Assembly (NCBI GenBank): GCA_027036775.1
Contig: JALWDS010000031.1
Coordinates: 49,897-113,896 of the forward strand
Direction of reading: 5' to 3'
Source of the DNA: Archaeoglobaceae archaeon
GTDB lineage: Archaea > Halobacteriota > Archaeoglobi > Archaeoglobales > Archaeoglobaceae
Length of the DNA stretch: 64,000 nucleotides
Every line of letters begins with the position of its first letter. Position 1 is the first letter of the stretch. A program made the translations under genes and the position numbers. The notes under the pieces are model-generated. The model did not search any database, was not told the DNA's origin, and saw only the letters and a program-made list of their open reading frames with translations. This document shows, one piece after another, positions 26,550 to 35,702 of this stretch.

Positions 26550-27838
26550 AGAACAACCTCGTGAACGTAACGAACGAGGACTTCGTCTATCAGCTCATCT
26601 CCCAAAGGATAGAGGGCTATTTGCCAAAAGACCTGAGAGAGATATACAGGGTTTGCGAACAGATAAGGATAATAGCGACGGACTGCTACTTTCTGCACTA
26701 CTCCCTCTACCCATTTCTCAGATCTAAGAACGACGACGATATTCTTGAACAGGCGAGGAGATACCTTCAGGACTACATAAAGGACGAGAGGTATCAGAGG
26801 TTGAAGATGCTCACAACCCTCGACGACGAGATGAGCTTAACTTACAGCATAGGTCTCGCAAAAGCTGTAATAGGTAGGGTTCTTGGTCAGATAAGGTTGG
26901 AGAACGAGAACCCCTTTTCGAACTTGAAGCTCTTCGTTTCACGCGCCCTATCTTCTTTAACGGAGGGAGGAGAGATTCCAGCCATTCTGGACTACGCTAC
27001 GGAATACGCTGAGGAGATGGTCAAAAATGCCAACGACGTGAGGGAACTCATAGGTGGAAAAAAGGCCGGTAAGGAGGAGGGGACCTTTAAGAAGGTTTTG
27101 GATTTGGCCGAACACATGCTCTACGTCAAGTTCATGAGGGACGTTGTTTCATTCTCGAAGAGGCTCTTCAGCCACATACCCAAGGCCACATACATACTAA
27201 AGAGGAGGGGGAGGTTCGGGGAAGAGTTGTCAGGATACAGTCTGACTAAGAGGATAGATAGAGCGTTGGTGAGGGAACTCGCTCTACCTGAGGAGCTTTT
27301 TATTAAGAAGTTTAGTGGAGAGGGATTTCTAACTAAGGAGAAGCTGAGCATAGCGGAAGGTGCCTACTACATCTTGATAGACAAGAGCGGTTCTATGCAC
27401 GGTGAAAAGACTATATGGGCGAGGAGCGTCGCCTTAGCGATATACAGGATGGCGAACGTTAAGAGGAGGAAATACTTCCTGAGGTTCTTCGACAAAAAGA
27501 CGCACCAACTTTTGAGCGATCCTCACGAAGTTGTAGATGCAATATTGAAGGTCAAGTCTAACGGTGGAACGGACATAACGAACGCGTTGAGGACAGCGAT
27601 AAACGACCTGATTGAGAGGGGTTTGTCTGACTTGACGAACACCATAGTCGTAATAACTGACGGAGAGGATGTCGTTGAAGACCTCTCAAGGGATTTAAAG
27701 AGGGCAAACGCGAGTTTAATTTCCGTAATGATTCAGGGGGACAACGAAACTCTGAAGAGCATAAGCGACAGCTACATGAAGGCGGAGTTGAGCGAGAGCG
27801 GTGGGGTTAGGCTTTTGAAAGTTGTCGAAGCGTCTTAA
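26546..27838 (+). CDS. VWA-domain protein (ViaA/CoxE-like)
   Basis: 430 residues. The C-terminal von Willebrand A domain carries a complete MIDAS: DKSGSMHG (near 275), the TD motif in GGTDITNAL and ITDGED. The N-terminal 250 residues are helical. It is the partner of the MoxR ATPase. No transmembrane segment, so a cytoplasmic chaperone pair is likely. Its 3' end overlaps that of translin by 32 bp. Confidence 0.85.
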   Translation: MKNNLVNVTNEDFVYQLISQRIEGYLPKDLREIYRVCEQIRIIATDCYFLHYSLYPFLRSKNDDDILEQARRYLQDYIKDERYQRLKMLTTLDDEMSLTYSIGLAKAVIGRVLGQIRLENENPFSNLKLFVSRALSSLTEGGEIPAILDYATEYAEEMVKNANDVRELIGGKKAGKEEGTFKKVLDLAEHMLYVKFMRDVVSFSKRLFSHIPKATYILKRRGRFGEELSGYSLTKRIDRALVRELALPEELFIKKFSGEGFLTKEKLSIAEGAYYILIDKSGSMHGEKTIWARSVALAIYRMANVKRRKYFLRFFDKKTHQLLSDPHEVVDAILKVKSNGGTDITNALRTAINDLIERGLSDLTNTIVVITDGEDVVEDLSRDLKRANASLISVMIQGDNETLKSISDSYMKAELSESGGVRLLKVVEAS

Positions 27839-28439
27839 TCAAATCCCTTATGTCACCGCCTATGGAGGAAGCTTTGGCGGATATGAAGTCGGATTTGGTT
27901 CTCTCGATAGCGTTCCTTACGTAATCAACCTTTGGCCTTAGGTTGGGGGTTATCTTGTCCGGAAAGCTGAATGTTATCAGGTTGTTGTAAATCCTCTCCA
28001 TCACTCCGATGAGCTTTTCCGCCTTTTCGAACTCGTTCCTCCTCAGGAGATCGAGAACGTGCCTCCTTATCTCTCCCACAGCGTCAGCCAATCCCGTTAA
28101 AATCGGGGCAAATTCGACTTCAAGCTTGCTCAGATCGACGTTCAGATCGCAGTTCTCCACTACGTGCTTGAAGACGTAAGCTTCTACGAGCTCTTGCATT
28201 GCGTCGAAGGTTACGGGGTAGTATATATCGGGGTAAATCCTGTAGTTCCTAACCTTCGATAGGATTTCAAAAGCAGTTTTCAAGTGTTCCTCAGCTTTTT
28301 TAAAGTCTCCGGCGTGGATGGAAGCTACGGCCTTTGTGGAGTTTATCCTCATCTCTCTAACGAGTTTTAAAAGCTCCTCCCTCGCCAGTTCCTTCTCTTC
28401 AAGCTTCGACCTAACAAAATCCAAGAATTCTTCAATCAT
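27807..28439 (-). CDS. Translin family protein
   Basis: 210 residues, all helical, as in the archaeal translins that form octameric shells with RNA/DNA binding or ribonuclease activity. Recognisable segments: NSTKAVASIHAGDFKKAEEH, YPVTFDAMQELVEAYVF and the glycine-turn LTGLADAVGEIRRHVLDLLR with the downstream helix. Start ATG 28439. Just downstream of Alba in the same direction. Confidence 0.85.
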   Translation of the reverse strand: MIEEFLDFVRSKLEEKELAREELLKLVREMRINSTKAVASIHAGDFKKAEEHLKTAFEILSKVRNYRIYPDIYYPVTFDAMQELVEAYVFKHVVENCDLNVDLSKLEVEFAPILTGLADAVGEIRRHVLDLLRRNEFEKAEKLIGVMERIYNNLITFSFPDKITPNLRPKVDYVRNAIERTKSDFISAKASSIGGDIRDLIKTLRQLSKA

Positions 28440-28461
28440 AAAAAACAAAATTAAAAAGGGT

Positions 28462-28734
28462 TTACTCCTTCTTGGCCAAAACTATCTCGATTGCGGAGAC
28501 GTTTGCGGTTCCCTGCTCGCTCTCTATCTGTTCGGTCGAAATCTTTATGTCCTTCACGTCCACGTCCGGTAGGAATCTCTTTCTCACGATCTCAGCTACG
28601 TCCACAGCCCTGCTTATCGCCTTCCCTCTCGCCTTTATGGCCACTTCCTTTGCCCCGTTGTTGAACTGCGTCAGCACTGCCAACACGTAGTTCATTACGG
28701 GCTTGTTTCCAACAAACACCGCATTCTCTGCCAT
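28462..28734 (-). CDS. albA: Alba chromatin/RNA-binding protein
   Basis: 90 residues from ATG 28734 ([19 protein letters not shown]). The central [15 protein letters not shown] stretch carries the lysine that Sir2-type deacetylases and Pat act on in other archaea. Full IF3-C-like fold length. It coats DNA and RNA. A second ATG six bases upstream (28740) is possible. Divergent from the SpoIIM gene. Confidence 0.95.
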   Translation of the reverse strand: MAENAVFVGNKPVMNYVLAVLTQFNNGAKEVAIKARGKAISRAVDVAEIVRKRFLPDVDVKDIKISTEQIESEQGTANVSAIEIVLAKKE

Positions 28735-28795
28735 TTCCATCACCTTCCCAATGGGCTTGGGAAAGGTTATATTAATTTTTCGTATCCTTAGTAAC

Positions 28796-29338
28796 ATGAA
28801 GGAGATTGCGGTTGTTACCTTGGTGTTCTTGATTTCCCTCTACTTGGGCTACGTTTGGGCGGAAAGCAATCCGAATCTAGCGGAGGATATTGTGAAGGGT
28901 CTCTTCGGCAACCTGTCGTTCGTGAAGAAACTGCCGAGTTACGCGATATTCGTCCTAATATTCCTGAACAACTCGGTTAAGAGTCTGCTGAGCATGCTCC
29001 TGGGAGTTGCGTTCGGTATAGTTCCCGTTCTATTCGTCGTTTTCAACGGTTACCTCATAGGGGTAGTGGTTTTCGTGGTTTCGAAGAAGGTCGGAATTCT
29101 GAAGGTAGCTCTCATGTTGATACCTCACGGAGTTCTTGAGATACCCGCAATAATAATAGCGTGCTCCTACGGTCTCAGGTTGGGGATCGCAACGCTTAAG
29201 AGGGTTACAGGCAGAGACGTCAACCTCTCTGACGAAGTAAAAAATTCCCTCTGGGTGTTCTTGAAGGTGGTCGTTCCGATGCTACTCGTTGCAGCTTTTA
29301 TAGAGACGTTCGTAACACCACTCGTCAGTCAAATTTGA
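28796..29338 (+). CDS. Stage II sporulation M (SpoIIM/DUF95) membrane protein
   Basis: 180 residues with about five hydrophobic helices. Signature F-x2-N-N-S ([20 protein letters not shown]) and [15 protein letters not shown] match the SpoIIM/DUF95 family of archaea, whose role is unknown. The ATG at 28796 replaces an earlier in-frame start that would read through the alba promoter. Ends overlap the next, convergent gene by 14 bp. Confidence 0.85.
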   Translation: MKEIAVVTLVFLISLYLGYVWAESNPNLAEDIVKGLFGNLSFVKKLPSYAIFVLIFLNNSVKSLLSMLLGVAFGIVPVLFVVFNGYLIGVVVFVVSKKVGILKVALMLIPHGVLEIPAIIIACSYGLRLGIATLKRVTGRDVNLSDEVKNSLWVFLKVVVPMLLVAAFIETFVTPLVSQI

Positions 29339-30230
29339 CCCTCCTTATTCCAGAAAAGAGAACGACAGCGCTGACGAACCTCGAGTTCGGTATGGGGTAG
29401 TCGCCGTATCTCACAACCATGCTCTCGTTCAGGCTTTCGACTAACCTTATGCTGGCAAAGAGGCCGTCCATCGTTATCTCCTCCGGATTACCCGAAAACA
29501 CAATAAGAGCACTCTTCGCGGTTTCAACGTCACCTTCGAAGCTCGTGTTTTCCACAGCACTTCTAACGAGGTCTATCATCCTCTGAGTTCTCAAAGCCAA
29601 GAGCTGACTTCTCTTCATAAAAAACTTGAATAGGGGAACGTTCCTCTTTGCATGACCCAAGATGGTAAAACCCTCTCTCGAAAGGGCGTTGAAGAGGTCT
29701 GATGTGTCAACTACAACTTCACCCGCCAACCTCCTCTTCAAATCTATCTCCCCCACCCTTGCGAGAACGTTCAAAGCTTCGACCGTCTCGTCAACCCTCT
29801 CTTCCCTCGTGAGTATCATGTAGTCGGAAAACTCCTTCAGGGCCTTCATCTTCTCCCTAACCTCACCAGACAAGTCGTTCGTGTTCAGCACTCCGAGAAC
29901 GATTATTGGATCTTCGAAAACCCCCTTGAGTTTTTTGCAGACCTCCACCGCAACCTTGACGTCCTCGTTTTTAAATGAGGTTACGATCATAGCTCCCTCG
30001 TATATCTCGTATCTGCTGAGAATCTCGTTAAAAACACCGGTTACGTCCAAACTCCTCGGTAAGAAGAACTTGTTCTCCTCGTCTATCTTGACCTTCTTAA
30101 CGTCCTCTAACCTGTTTAGTATCGCGTAGCATCTGAAGAGTTTTGCCCTGTTCACCTTCGCCCCCTTCCTGTGGAGTAAGCTTGAAATCTCTCCGCCCTT
30201 CAAACCAACGCCGACAGTTAAAATCCTCAT
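29325..30230 (-). CDS. Divergent tubulin/FtsZ-fold-like protein
   Basis: 301 residues. The N terminus RILTVGVGLKGGEISSLLH looks like the first strand and loop of FtsZ-type proteins, and the C-terminal part (SALIVFSGNPEEITMDGLFA, then SMVVRYGDYPIP and [13 protein letters not shown]) resembles the FtsZ C-terminal domain with its gxGxP-strand-helix pattern. The GGGTGSG GTP loop of true FtsZ is missing. It may be a non-GTPase relative, like other atypical archaeal tubulin-fold proteins. Similarity is judged by eye; the role is unknown. Confidence 0.4.
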   Translation of the reverse strand: MRILTVGVGLKGGEISSLLHRKGAKVNRAKLFRCYAILNRLEDVKKVKIDEENKFFLPRSLDVTGVFNEILSRYEIYEGAMIVTSFKNEDVKVAVEVCKKLKGVFEDPIIVLGVLNTNDLSGEVREKMKALKEFSDYMILTREERVDETVEALNVLARVGEIDLKRRLAGEVVVDTSDLFNALSREGFTILGHAKRNVPLFKFFMKRSQLLALRTQRMIDLVRSAVENTSFEGDVETAKSALIVFSGNPEEITMDGLFASIRLVESLNESMVVRYGDYPIPNSRFVSAVVLFSGIRRVKFD

Positions 30231-30313
30231 TTTCCGCAAATATTTTTGAAGAAGCTAATAATCTTTACTGTCAAATCGAAACAGATTAATTTTCAGAGGG
30301 CATTTCAATTTCG

Positions 30314-31732
30314 ATGGACAAAAAAACGATTGTAAAGAAGTTTGCGGTTTACGGGAGAAACGTTCATCCTCAGGCAGTTGAGGTCCTGCTTAAGAATGCG
30401 AATCACGGGGATTTGGACAACCTCATAGCCCACATATGCAAAACTACTACGAGTTTTGTGATATCGAAGGAGGAGGTCGAGAGGGCTATAACGAGCTACA
30501 GACCTAAAAAGTCGGAGGAAAGGAAGGTTGTGAAGAAAATCAATTACGAGGGGATAGACGTTAAGGACGTTACCGGGAAATCCACGTGCGAAGGGGGTAT
30601 AGAAGACTTCGTAGCCTTATTCAATTCGAGATTTGAAAAGCTCAGCCTTCTCGTTAGGAGGAGGATTGGAGGTATAAAGATTTCCGCTTTGAGCAGGTTT
30701 AGGAACGAGCAGGTTGAAGTTGTCGGAATGGTTAAGGACGTCAGGGATTACGGAAACTTTGCAATCGTAGATATCGAAGACAAAACGGGTAGTGTCAGCG
30801 TTTTTGCGGGAGAAAGGCTTAGAGACGTTGCGATCGAACTTTTGGGTGACGAGGTTGTAGGTGTCGTGGGTGTTTACAGGAACGGTAGGATATACGCGGA
30901 TAGGATAATATTTCCCGACGTTCCGATTAGGGAGAGGGTGAAAAAGGATTTCGGCATAGTTTTCGTATCCGACACTCACTTCGGGAGTAGGGAGTTCATG
31001 GAGAGGGAGTGGAACCTCTTTGCGAAGTGGTTGAGCGGTGAGATAGGGAGTGAGAAGATAGTCGATTTGGCGAGCAAGGTCAAATACGTCGTTATCGCCG
31101 GGGATGTGGTTGACGGAGTTGGAGTTTATCCCGGGCAAGAGAAGGATTTGATAGTCACGGACATATACGGGCAATACGAACTCGCTGGAGAGATGTTGAG
31201 CAAGCTACCCAAGGACGTTAAGATAATCCTTTCGGTCGGAAACCACGATGCCATAAGGCAGGCTGAGCCTCAACCAGCTTTACCTAAGGAGATAAGGGAT
31301 CTGTTCCCTAAGAACGTAATTCATGTTGGAAATCCGGCCTACGTGAATTTGGACGGTTTAAAACTTCTTATATATCACGGAAGGAGCTTGGATGATGTTA
31401 TAACAAAGATTCCACGATTGAGCTACGAGAAACCCCACGAGGCGATGATAGAACTGCTCAAGAGGAGGCATCTCTGCCCGATATACGGTGGAAAGACACC
31501 CATAGCTCCCGAAAGGGAAGACTGGCTCGTTATAGATGAAGTTCCAGATATCTTCCACTGCGGTCATGTTCACACTTACGGGGTGGGATTTTACAGGGGG
31601 GTTTTGGTTGTCAACTCTGGAACTTGGCAATCCCAAACTGAGTTTCAGAAGAAGATGAACCTGAATCCAATGCCCTGCAACGTTGCACTTTACTATAATG
31701 GGGAAGTTGGGAGGTTAAGATTTTGCAGGTGA
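30314..31732 (+). CDS. DNA polymerase II (PolD) small subunit DP1
   Basis: 472 residues. Proofreading subunit of the euryarchaeal replicative polymerase D. N-terminal helical domain (1-70), an OB fold near 130-215 ([20 protein letters not shown]), and a calcineurin-like phosphoesterase with [30 protein letters not shown] and CGHVHTYG, the complete Mre11-type metal site. Slightly shorter than some homologues because the linker is short. 3' end overlaps the dCMP deaminase by 18 bp. Confidence 0.95.
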   Translation: MDKKTIVKKFAVYGRNVHPQAVEVLLKNANHGDLDNLIAHICKTTTSFVISKEEVERAITSYRPKKSEERKVVKKINYEGIDVKDVTGKSTCEGGIEDFVALFNSRFEKLSLLVRRRIGGIKISALSRFRNEQVEVVGMVKDVRDYGNFAIVDIEDKTGSVSVFAGERLRDVAIELLGDEVVGVVGVYRNGRIYADRIIFPDVPIRERVKKDFGIVFVSDTHFGSREFMEREWNLFAKWLSGEIGSEKIVDLASKVKYVVIAGDVVDGVGVYPGQEKDLIVTDIYGQYELAGEMLSKLPKDVKIILSVGNHDAIRQAEPQPALPKEIRDLFPKNVIHVGNPAYVNLDGLKLLIYHGRSLDDVITKIPRLSYEKPHEAMIELLKRRHLCPIYGGKTPIAPEREDWLVIDEVPDIFHCGHVHTYGVGFYRGVLVVNSGTWQSQTEFQKKMNLNPMPCNVALYYNGEVGRLRFCR

Positions 31733-33427
31733 AATCATGTCTATAGGCAAATACACAACTTCTATTCCGGCCTCTCTCAAGAGTTCGAGTCCCCTCTTGT
31801 CCGCATACTCTTTCCCGTAAACTACCCTCTTTATTCCGGCGTTTACTATCATCTTCGCACAGGTTATGCACGGGCAGTGAGTGGTGTAGATGGTTGCCCC
31901 TTCGATGCTTATCCCGAACTTTGCAGCCTGAATTATCGCATTTTGCTCGGCGTGAAGCCCGCGACAGTTGTGAACTATGAAAGATTCCGTAGCAAATGAA
32001 TGATCTCTACTCACTTCGAGGTTGTAAACCTTTCCTCTGTAGAACTTCGTCTCAACCCTATCAACCGGTGTGTAAAGCCTACCGTTTTTCAGATACCTCG
32101 TTTTAAGTTTGGGATTCTTGTTTATCCTTAACCTATACATGGACGATTTAACATTCCTTCTCGGTGGAGAGACATCGAGGGTTGGAATTATACCAAGTCT
32201 AAGACAAATCTGAAGCATCTGAAGTGCCAAAGCTTTTGATGCTGTAACTCCCCTTACATCAACCGAGTTATCGTAACCCTCACCCTCAAGCCAGCCGTGG
32301 AGAATGTGTTTCTGTAGAGACGGTTTAAGGGTCATCAATTCGCTTGAAATTCTCATCGTGTAGGAGTTTCTTCCAAGCATGTTTGCAAAGACCTCCGCAA
32401 GAATCTTGGAGGAATACCTTAAAGTCAGAGAAGATCGTCTTCTGTATTCGTAAGGCTTAAGCTCGAAGTAATCCCTCATAATCTCGACTATTCTCTCTGC
32501 TATGTCTTCTTCATTTCTATTCAAGCCGAATGCTATTTGATTTCCAGAAGAACATCCTTCTGCGAGGTAGATTCCAAAAAGCCACATTAGATCCTCGCTA
32601 ACTTCAAGCTCTGCTGGTATGTCTTTGCTGGGAGATTCACCGAGATGTAACATTCCTTTTCTAACTGTAACGTATCCTCTTGGTGATCCACCGTTTACCC
32701 AATTCCAAGCGACACTTCTGCAAACGCCATATACTCTTTCGATGTAATCGTAGCTCTTGCCTTTCTTCCTTGCGTCTAAAACCTTATAATAAACGCTGGG
32801 AGGTCTTTTGACGTATTTTGACAAGTCTATAGTTTTTAAATCGTTAATCCTCGTATCGAAGCCAAAAATCAGCATATCTCCACGGTTAAGTAGCATCGCT
32901 GGAATCCAGTCCTCTTCATACCTTTCGCACGGTCTGCCACAACTTTCTTTCATTACACTTTTGCAAATCGTTTTCTTATCTTTGTATCTAACTGTCTTTA
33001 TTGCTAGAACCTCATGCTCCGGTGTTAGAGTTATCGGTAATAGCCCCTTTGGTTTTACAACACAGACTATGCCTTCGTAATCTCTACACAGGACCTTGGT
33101 AACATCAGCGTAGCTACCCGAATGTGTCAAAACCTTACATCCTGTTTTAATTTCACTTATCTTCCTAAATCCGTCTTCTGTCAGCACTTCTACATCAGGT
33201 GTAAGGCAGAGTTCTTGCCTCTCACCACTCGGAACCTTCAACTTCTCCCTCAAACAACCTACGTCCAAGCAGTGAGCCATTCCAGAAGGAGCTCCGTTGT
33301 AACCAGTTGCCAAAATCCTCTTGTCCTTAACTATTATAGCACCGACCTTCTGCCTTAAACACGTCGATCTCTTCGAAACTACCAAAGCTAACTCCATGAA
33401 GTATTCGTCCCAGCTCGGGCGTGACAC
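31715..33427 (-). CDS. dCMP deaminase precursor containing an intein
   Basis: Zinc-dependent deaminase converting dCMP to dUMP, with a 414-residue intein. The host protein is split after GERQEL; the second extein begins [10 protein letters not shown]. Removing the intein gives about 156 residues with the intact active site HAE and PCITC. GTG 33427 is the best start ([13 protein letters not shown] follows); a TATA-like element lies about 40 bases upstream. The intein sits four residues before the catalytic histidine, so the precursor should be inactive until spliced. Confidence 0.9.
   Translation of the reverse strand: MSRPSWDEYFMELALVVSKRSTCLRQKVGAIIVKDKRILATGYNGAPSGMAHCLDVGCLREKLKVPSGERQELCLTPDVEVLTEDGFRKISEIKTGCKVLTHSGSYADVTKVLCRDYEGIVCVVKPKGLLPITLTPEHEVLAIKTVRYKDKKTICKSVMKESCGRPCERYEEDWIPAMLLNRGDMLIFGFDTRINDLKTIDLSKYVKRPPSVYYKVLDARKKGKSYDYIERVYGVCRSVAWNWVNGGSPRGYVTVRKGMLHLGESPSKDIPAELEVSEDLMWLFGIYLAEGCSSGNQIAFGLNRNEEDIAERIVEIMRDYFELKPYEYRRRSSLTLRYSSKILAEVFANMLGRNSYTMRISSELMTLKPSLQKHILHGWLEGEGYDNSVDVRGVTASKALALQMLQICLRLGIIPTLDVSPPRRNVKSSMYRLRINKNPKLKTRYLKNGRLYTPVDRVETKFYRGKVYNLEVSRDHSFATESFIVHNCRGLHAEQNAIIQAAKFGISIEGATIYTTHCPCITCAKMIVNAGIKRVVYGKEYADKRGLELLREAGIEVVYLPIDMISPAKS
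31967..33208 (-). other. Intein with LAGLIDADG homing endonuclease (in dCMP deaminase)
   Basis: Begins with Cys1 ([13 protein letters not shown], block A), has block [11 protein letters not shown], two LAGLIDADG-type motifs (LFGIYLAEG and LHGWLEGEG), block F-like [17 protein letters not shown], and ends VHN, followed by Cys+1. All residues needed for splicing are visible. 414 residues. DNA recognition is likely by the endonuclease at the uninterrupted deaminase allele. Confidence 0.92.
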
Positions 33428-33497
33428 CCACAAGTTGTGCAACTTTGTTAATAACGTTACCGCAATCCTTATAATCAAACGATCGAAATGTGGATTG

Positions 33498-33570
33498 GGG
33501 CTCGTGGTCTAGGGGTTATGACGTCGCCCTTACGAGGCGAAGGTCCCCGGTTCGAGTCCGGGCGAGCCCA
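33498..33570 (+). tRNA. tRNA-Val (UAC)
   Basis: Acceptor GGGCTCG pairs with CGAGCCC; discriminator A at 33570 and no encoded CCA. Anticodon stem TCGCC/GGCGA closes the loop CTTACGA, giving anticodon TAC (Val, GUA). T arm CCCGG-TTCGAGT-CCGGG. No intron. The 3' part is the attachment site of the integrated element, and the gene remains complete after integration. Confidence 0.97.
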
Positions 33571-33572
33571 CT
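33526..33572 (+). repeat. attL: tRNA-Val 3' part, left border
   Basis: Identical at 46 of 47 positions to 48578-48624; the one difference is G at 33556 against A at 48608, a synonymous Asp codon in the integrase frame. Runs from the anticodon stem past the tRNA end. Confidence 0.95.
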
Positions 33573-33757
33573 TCAAATTTTTCTCATATACCGCTACAAG
33601 CTCAATGATCTTAGGTTCTAAGAGATCAGCAATGGTAACCCCTTCAGCTTCCGCTATTTCCCTCAAACGCTGTAACAAATGCTTATCAATTCTCAACGTG
33701 AAGTCCACCCTACCAGAAGGTCGCCTACCCACGTTAATTCTCATGGGAGAATAAAAA

Positions 33758-34330
33758 TTAAGTTCTTCCATTTAGCATCACCTCCCTCAACCAACACTTA
33801 AACTCAAACTCATTAAGAAGTTCCGTGTTATCAATATCCACAATAGTATAAGTGTCCCGGACATCACCGTTACCGCACCTCTTTACCCCATAACGCCTGT
33901 AAGGATTAATCTTCGCAACCCTAAACCACTTCTCCCCGTAAGCCCCAATCTCTATTATATAGTAAAGAGGAACTCCAGATAACTTAGACAATTCTTGTAA
34001 AGTGATAAACTGAAAAGCGTTGACTGGTATCGCCCTCTCGAAATCTTCGTTCCTCCACTTGTATTCAATCAGAGCCTTTAACTCACCGTTTACAACTACA
34101 ACCTTGTCCAAATCCGTTATCCCAAATTTGCAACCGCTGAAAACCTTCTTGCAGACGGTAGAAAACCATATATTCCTCTTCTCCTCCTCCAGCACGTTAA
34201 TTATATGTTTGATAGCTCTTGCCGTTAATTCATCTTCCGTCTTCCTAAGTAAGTTCCAGAGCCGGTCTAACAATTTGTCTATAATGTAATTAATATAATC
34301 GTGATATCTCAACAACTCTACCCTCCTCAT
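33758..34330 (-). CDS. Putative PD-(D/E)XK nuclease
   Basis: 190 residues. The strand pair ITDLDKVVVVNGELKALIEY, followed by KWR, gives the order D-x(n)-E-x-K expected of a PD-(D/E)XK active site (ITDLDK, then IEYKW). A helix then leads to FQFITLQELSKLSGVPLYYI. ATG 34330 follows GAGGAGGGT. Probably processes DNA during replication or recombination of the element; a Cas4/RecB-like or Holliday-resolvase-like role is possible. The protein overlaps its neighbours on both sides. Confidence 0.5.
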   Translation of the reverse strand: MRRVELLRYHDYINYIIDKLLDRLWNLLRKTEDELTARAIKHIINVLEEEKRNIWFSTVCKKVFSGCKFGITDLDKVVVVNGELKALIEYKWRNEDFERAIPVNAFQFITLQELSKLSGVPLYYIIEIGAYGEKWFRVAKINPYRRYGVKRCGNGDVRDTYTIVDIDNTELLNEFEFKCWLREVMLNGRT

Positions 34331-34514
34331 GCTTAACCCTCCTCAAAATTCTAAGAGGACAAGCGAATTTACGACCATTCCACTCAAAAGCTCCCATCCT
34401 GTACCCATTCGGGAAATAGATTTTAGCGTAGAGCCAAACTCTTGACTTGAAGGGTATCTGCCCCCACTTGCAATAGTAGATTCGCTCTTCAGAACATCTA
34501 ATGATCCTCGCCAT
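34290..34514 (-). CDS. Hypothetical protein of the element
   Basis: 74 residues, basic and aromatic-rich (RIYYCKWGQIPFKSRVWLYAK). Begins with ATG 34514 after AAGGAGGGAG and overlaps both neighbours (17 bp upstream, 41 bp downstream), as in tightly packed viral operons. Not recognised. Confidence 0.5.
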   Translation of the reverse strand: MARIIRCSEERIYYCKWGQIPFKSRVWLYAKIYFPNGYRMGAFEWNGRKFACPLRILRRVKHEEGRVVEISRLY

Positions 34515-35061
34515 CAGAATCTCCCTCCTTAAAGAATCTATTTAGAGTTGAAAGTTTCTCTCTCACTTTTTCTCGAATTACTTGTTCCAAAATCCGATCA
34601 AGTATAGCATAAAAATCTGGATGAGGTAAAGCATATCTCGATGGAATTAGTATTTTTACAATATCTTCATCCCACCATATCCAACCAATCGAGTATGCTG
34701 ATAGTAAGAATAAATCAAAATAATCGATTGTTGCCGGTCGTGTTGCGATATACATGTAATTAACATAAGGCCTCCTAACAATCGCTTGGTGAATTACTTT
34801 CTTGATGTCGTATTCTTTGAATTCTACACCTATTAACCTCTCCGTTGTTCTACGTTTTCCATTGAATGTCAGTTTTATGATTAAATCAAACTCGATTCTC
34901 TCTTTTTTACTAACTATAACTTTTCGAGGAAAGAGTTTTGCGTCCGTCTCGCTGTATTCACTCTTATGATGCTTTATAATTTTCTCCACTACCTCGTAAG
35001 CCTTTTGTTCTTCAATATAAGCATTCTCTTTTAACCATTCTTTATATTCGCTAAGATTCAT
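34498..35061 (-). CDS. Putative PD-(D/E)XK-like nuclease
   Basis: 187 residues from ATG 35061 (TGATG overlap with the upstream gene). The segment RIEFDLIIKLTF, then RLIGVEFKEYDIKKVIHQA, has the acidic-strand, E-x-K, helix order of restriction-endonuclease-fold proteins, close to those with a VEFK motif. Its sequence differs clearly from the nuclease-like protein at 33758. C terminus acidic. Function in DNA processing is inferred. Confidence 0.5.
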   Translation of the reverse strand: MNLSEYKEWLKENAYIEEQKAYEVVEKIIKHHKSEYSETDAKLFPRKVIVSKKERIEFDLIIKLTFNGKRRTTERLIGVEFKEYDIKKVIHQAIVRRPYVNYMYIATRPATIDYFDLFLLSAYSIGWIWWDEDIVKILIPSRYALPHPDFYAILDRILEQVIREKVREKLSTLNRFFKEGDSDGEDH

Positions 35062-35291
35062 CAGAATCTCCCTCCTCTTCGGCAAAAACCATCATCAGAA
35101 TCAATCTCCTCATAGAACACTTTAGAAAGCAAATTATTCTCGTCAAACTCTAAGTAAAATCTTGTTCCACATTCATTACATTCCGTAGTATAATCATCGT
35201 CAGGGATGTATATATCAGCACCACAGAAGGGACAACGCCCATAGCTGAAAACCATCATATCCCATCCCTTTAACTCCTCAAGCCTAACCAT
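35061..35291 (-). CDS. Zinc-ribbon protein
   Basis: 76 residues from ATG 35291. One zinc ribbon: CPFC (about 17-20) and CNEC (about 35-38), with an aromatic strand after it (GTRFYLEFDEN). Could bind DNA, RNA or a polymerase. Translation is coupled to its neighbours by overlaps. Confidence 0.6.
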   Translation of the reverse strand: MVRLEELKGWDMMVFSYGRCPFCGADIYIPDDDYTTECNECGTRFYLEFDENNLLSKVFYEEIDSDDGFCRRGGRF

Positions 35292-35442
35292 TAGAATCAC
35301 CCTCCTCTCTCACCCAGCAAACCTTACACTCATCGCAGAACTCGTAAATAACCCCTCCAAGCTGTATAACAGTCCTCTCGTGATCGCATGTAGGTTTCCC
35401 AGCCTTCACCACGTATTCCGGGTTGATAATTATCTTCCCCAT
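35284..35442 (-). CDS. Small cysteine-rich protein
   Basis: 52 residues, too short for a normal ORF list. ATG 35442 follows GGTGGTG, and the stop overlaps the next start. Cys-x2-His (TCDH) and Cys-x2-Cys-x2-Cys (CDECKVC) suggest a bound zinc. Evidence is the start site, the spacing and the conserved packing of this operon. Confidence 0.6.
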   Translation of the reverse strand: MGKIIINPEYVVKAGKPTCDHERTVIQLGGVIYEFCDECKVCWVREEGDSNG

Positions 35443-35470
35443 TCACACCACCCGAAAAATTAAGAAATAT

Positions 35471-35683
35471 TCATTTCTCCAGTTCTTTCTGCATTTCCTT
35501 GCGGAATTCGGAGATTGCATCCAGAACAGCTTCTATTTTCTGCTTACCGAGTCCTGTTTTCTCTTTCAAGTAAAGAACAAGCATTTGTCTCATAAAACCT
35601 TTTGTTGGTATTTGCTCCAACGCTTTCGCCATCTTTTCCATCTCCTCAACGATTCTTTCTCCAACCGTCTTTTTCTCCTCCAT
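35471..35683 (-). CDS. Hypothetical helical protein
   Basis: 70 residues, predicted all-helical and charged, with a good ribosome binding site (GAGGTGGTG) before ATG 35683. Pattern of two amphipathic helices (VEEMEKMAKALEQIPTK, EAVLDAISEFRKEMQKELEK) suggests oligomerisation. Not recognised. Confidence 0.5.
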   Translation of the reverse strand: MEEKKTVGERIVEEMEKMAKALEQIPTKGFMRQMLVLYLKEKTGLGKQKIEAVLDAISEFRKEMQKELEK

Positions 35684-35702
35684 TCACACCACCTCAAAAA
35701 AA

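Larger units (their letters stand above)
33475..33771 (-). pseudogene. int: int(N): N-terminal part of the SSV-type integrase
   Basis: ATG 33771 after GAGGTG. The first 66 residues hold an RHH-like domain (VDFTLRIDKHLLQRLREIAE, then VTIADLLEPKIIELVAVY), then the frame enters the tRNA antisense and reads WARPDSNRGPSPRKG. In the integrated state it continues into host DNA and stops at 33475. In the circle, residue 82 would join directly to int(C) at 48577 in frame. Overlaps the upstream nuclease-like gene. The fragment is the product of integration, not decay. Confidence 0.9.

Noticed and set aside
33488..33754. Plus-strand frame across tRNA-Val and int(N)
   Set aside because: Antisense of int(N) and the tRNA itself; not a protein.
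34020..34289. Plus-strand 89-codon frame in the nuclease-like gene
   Set aside because: Shadow frame of a minus-strand gene with a good ribosome binding site.
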